Assembly: GCA_037444845.1 (NCBI GenBank)
Contig: JBBILQ010000042.1
Coordinates: 1-23,696, forward strand
Direction: 5' to 3'
DNA length: 23,696 bases
From: JARYMI01 sp037444845
GTDB lineage: Bacteria > Acidobacteriota > Aminicenantia > Aminicenantales > UBA8522
Shown here piece by piece: positions 22,621-23,696 of this stretch (its first letter is position 1; every line of letters begins with the position of its first letter). Below the pieces are notes generated by a model. That model did not search any database and had not been told where the DNA came from. It worked only from the letters and a program-made list of their open reading frames with translations. Made by a program: the position numbers and the translations under genes.

Positions 22621-23696
22621 ATGAAATTCCTCGACGTCGCGAAGAAATGGTTCAAGGCCGTTCGGCCAATTATCCTTCTTGTCCTTCCCCTGGTTCCTTT
22701 GGTCATCCTCATCGCCGAGGTCAGCCGCTATCATGTGGATGTCCCGTTCTGGGATCAGTGGAATTTTGTTCCTCTTCTGGGGAAATCTTTTGAAGAAGGG
22801 ATTTCTTTCTCCGACCTCTGGGCGCTTCACAATGAACACCGCCTTTTCTTTCCTCGGATCATCATGCTTGGGTTTGCTCATCTCAGCGGCTACAACATTT
22901 CCTGGGAGCTGGTCTTCAGCATCCTTCTGGCCGTGGGAATTTTCATCATCGTTTTTTTTCGAGCCCAAAAAATATTCTCGCTTTTCGGCTTCCCTGGTTT
23001 TCCCTGGATCGCGGCAGCCTTCTCGCTCCTGGCCTTCTCCCTCCACCAGGGCGAAAACTGGGTCTGGGGCTGGCAGATCCAGGTCTACCTGAATGTGGTA
23101 GCTGTCGTTCTGGGGTTTGTGATTCTGGCCGGCCGTGAACTCATGTGGAGAAATTTCACCATGGCTGCCGTCTGTGGAGTCGTGGCCGCGCTTTCTTACG
23201 CCAATGGGCTTGCCTACTGGCCGCTCGCCTTCCTGGCTCTCCTGCTCGCCCCCTCACCGAGCCTGAAGCGAAAGCGGGCCGCTTTGGCCATCTGGCTGGG
23301 CCTAACGGCTCTCGTCTTTGTGTCGTATTTTTACCGCTTTGCGCCGGCTTCCCCTTCGGGAAAGTCGCCCTTTTATTTTGCCACCCATCCCATTGAATAC
23401 GTCCGGTATATTCTCGGATACCTGGGCGCTTCGATCATCACGTACCCGGGGTATGCGCTTTTCCCTGGCATTCTCTGCCTCATTCTCTTTGGCCCGGCCG
23501 CGTGTTTTTTCTTGCGAAAACACCGCCAGGGGGTCGCGGCCGCAATGCCTTTTCTTCTCTTAGGCCTTTATTCCATCGCCTGCGCGGCGTTGACCGGGAT
23601 AGGAAGAGTGGGGTTTGGGACAGCTCAAGCGACAAGCTACCGTTATGTGACCTTTTCAAACCTCATCTGGTTTTCCAACGTCATTTTCCTTGGCCT
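22621..23696 (+). CDS. Polytopic membrane protein of unknown function (partial, runs past the window end)
   Basis: An open frame of 358 codons from ATG 22621 with no stop before base 23696. The product has a basic N-terminus, a first membrane helix (about 17-33), then a probably periplasmic loop with VPFWDQWNFVPLL and LWALHNEHRLFFPRI, followed by at least seven further hydrophobic segments and a GRVGFGTAQATSYRYVTFS motif near residues 328-346. Polytopic proteins with an aspartate-bearing first loop and a later R-Y segment resemble GT-C glycosyltransferases or related cell-surface polysaccharide proteins; I recall this WDQW and HNEHR pattern from uncharacterised bacterial proteins but cannot name a function. 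It is divergent from smc and has its own promoter. The C-terminus is missing. Confidence 0.75.
   Translation, partial: MKFLDVAKKWFKAVRPIILLVLPLVPLVILIAEVSRYHVDVPFWDQWNFVPLLGKSFEEGISFSDLWALHNEHRLFFPRIIMLGFAHLSGYNISWELVFSILLAVGIFIIVFFRAQKIFSLFGFPGFPWIAAAFSLLAFSLHQGENWVWGWQIQVYLNVVAVVLGFVILAGRELMWRNFTMAAVCGVVAALSYANGLAYWPLAFLALLLAPSPSLKRKRAALAIWLGLTALVFVSYFYRFAPASPSGKSPFYFATHPIEYVRYILGYLGASIITYPGYALFPGILCLILFGPAACFFLRKHRQGVAAAMPFLLLGLYSIACAALTGIGRVGFGTAQATSYRYVTFSNLIWFSNVIFLG

Noticed and set aside
22561..23046. 161-codon minus-strand frame at the window end
   Set aside because: Antisense to the membrane-protein gene, charged and low-complexity, with its end inside the promoter of that gene.

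Overview
The window is compact bacterial chromosome with about 20 recognisable features: 15 complete or nearly complete protein genes, two partial genes at the ends, one tRNA gene and several promoter-like or palindromic elements. There is no phage, insertion sequence, CRISPR array or rRNA. Moderately high GC, tight operons with ATGA overlaps, a DUF6600-type Trp-rich secreted protein and a Kdp-like two-component pair fit a Gram-negative, probably anaerobic lineage. Acidobacteriota or Candidatus Aminicenantes is my guess from gene style only; no marker gene here proves it. A 10-N run shows this is a draft or metagenome assembly.

Layout. Positions 1-1736 (minus) hold a KdpE-like response regulator (cut by the window edge) and a short KdpD-like sensor kinase (interrupted by the N run). 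Both lie downstream of tRNA-Gln(CUG), which has a good sigma70 promoter. Positions 2044-7331 (plus) form one operon: a flippase-like membrane protein, NrdR, an Hsp20 chaperone, Lon protease and ThiL. Three of its four junctions overlap. Convergent to it, 9706-7352 (minus) encodes an HtrA/Deg periplasmic protease followed with no gap by a DapF-family protein in which both catalytic cysteines are serines. Divergent from HtrA, 9850-13003 (plus) encodes thymidylate kinase and a class A penicillin-binding protein.

Positions 22312-13000 (minus) form a long collinear block: SMC, a B12-type radical SAM enzyme, a sodium:solute symporter, a histone-deacetylase-family amidohydrolase and a FecR/DUF6600 Trp-rich secreted protein. 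The first four are nearly contiguous (gaps or overlaps of 4, 24 and 4 nt). The last has its own 145-nt upstream region with a sigma54-like promoter and two spaced palindromes. A 308-nt divergent intergenic region (22313-22620) carries two outward promoters and, between them, a cluster of GC-rich hairpins. The window ends inside a polytopic membrane protein gene that runs past base 23696.

The genes mix housekeeping functions (chromosome organisation, dTTP and thiamine-PP synthesis, peptidoglycan, proteostasis in cytoplasm and periplasm) with a few open questions. The best leads are the double Cys-to-Ser DapF, the sigma54-like control of the Trp-rich envelope protein, the co-translated symporter and deacetylase pair, and the hairpin cluster at 22441-22532. 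I do not see a clear, entirely new multi-gene system.
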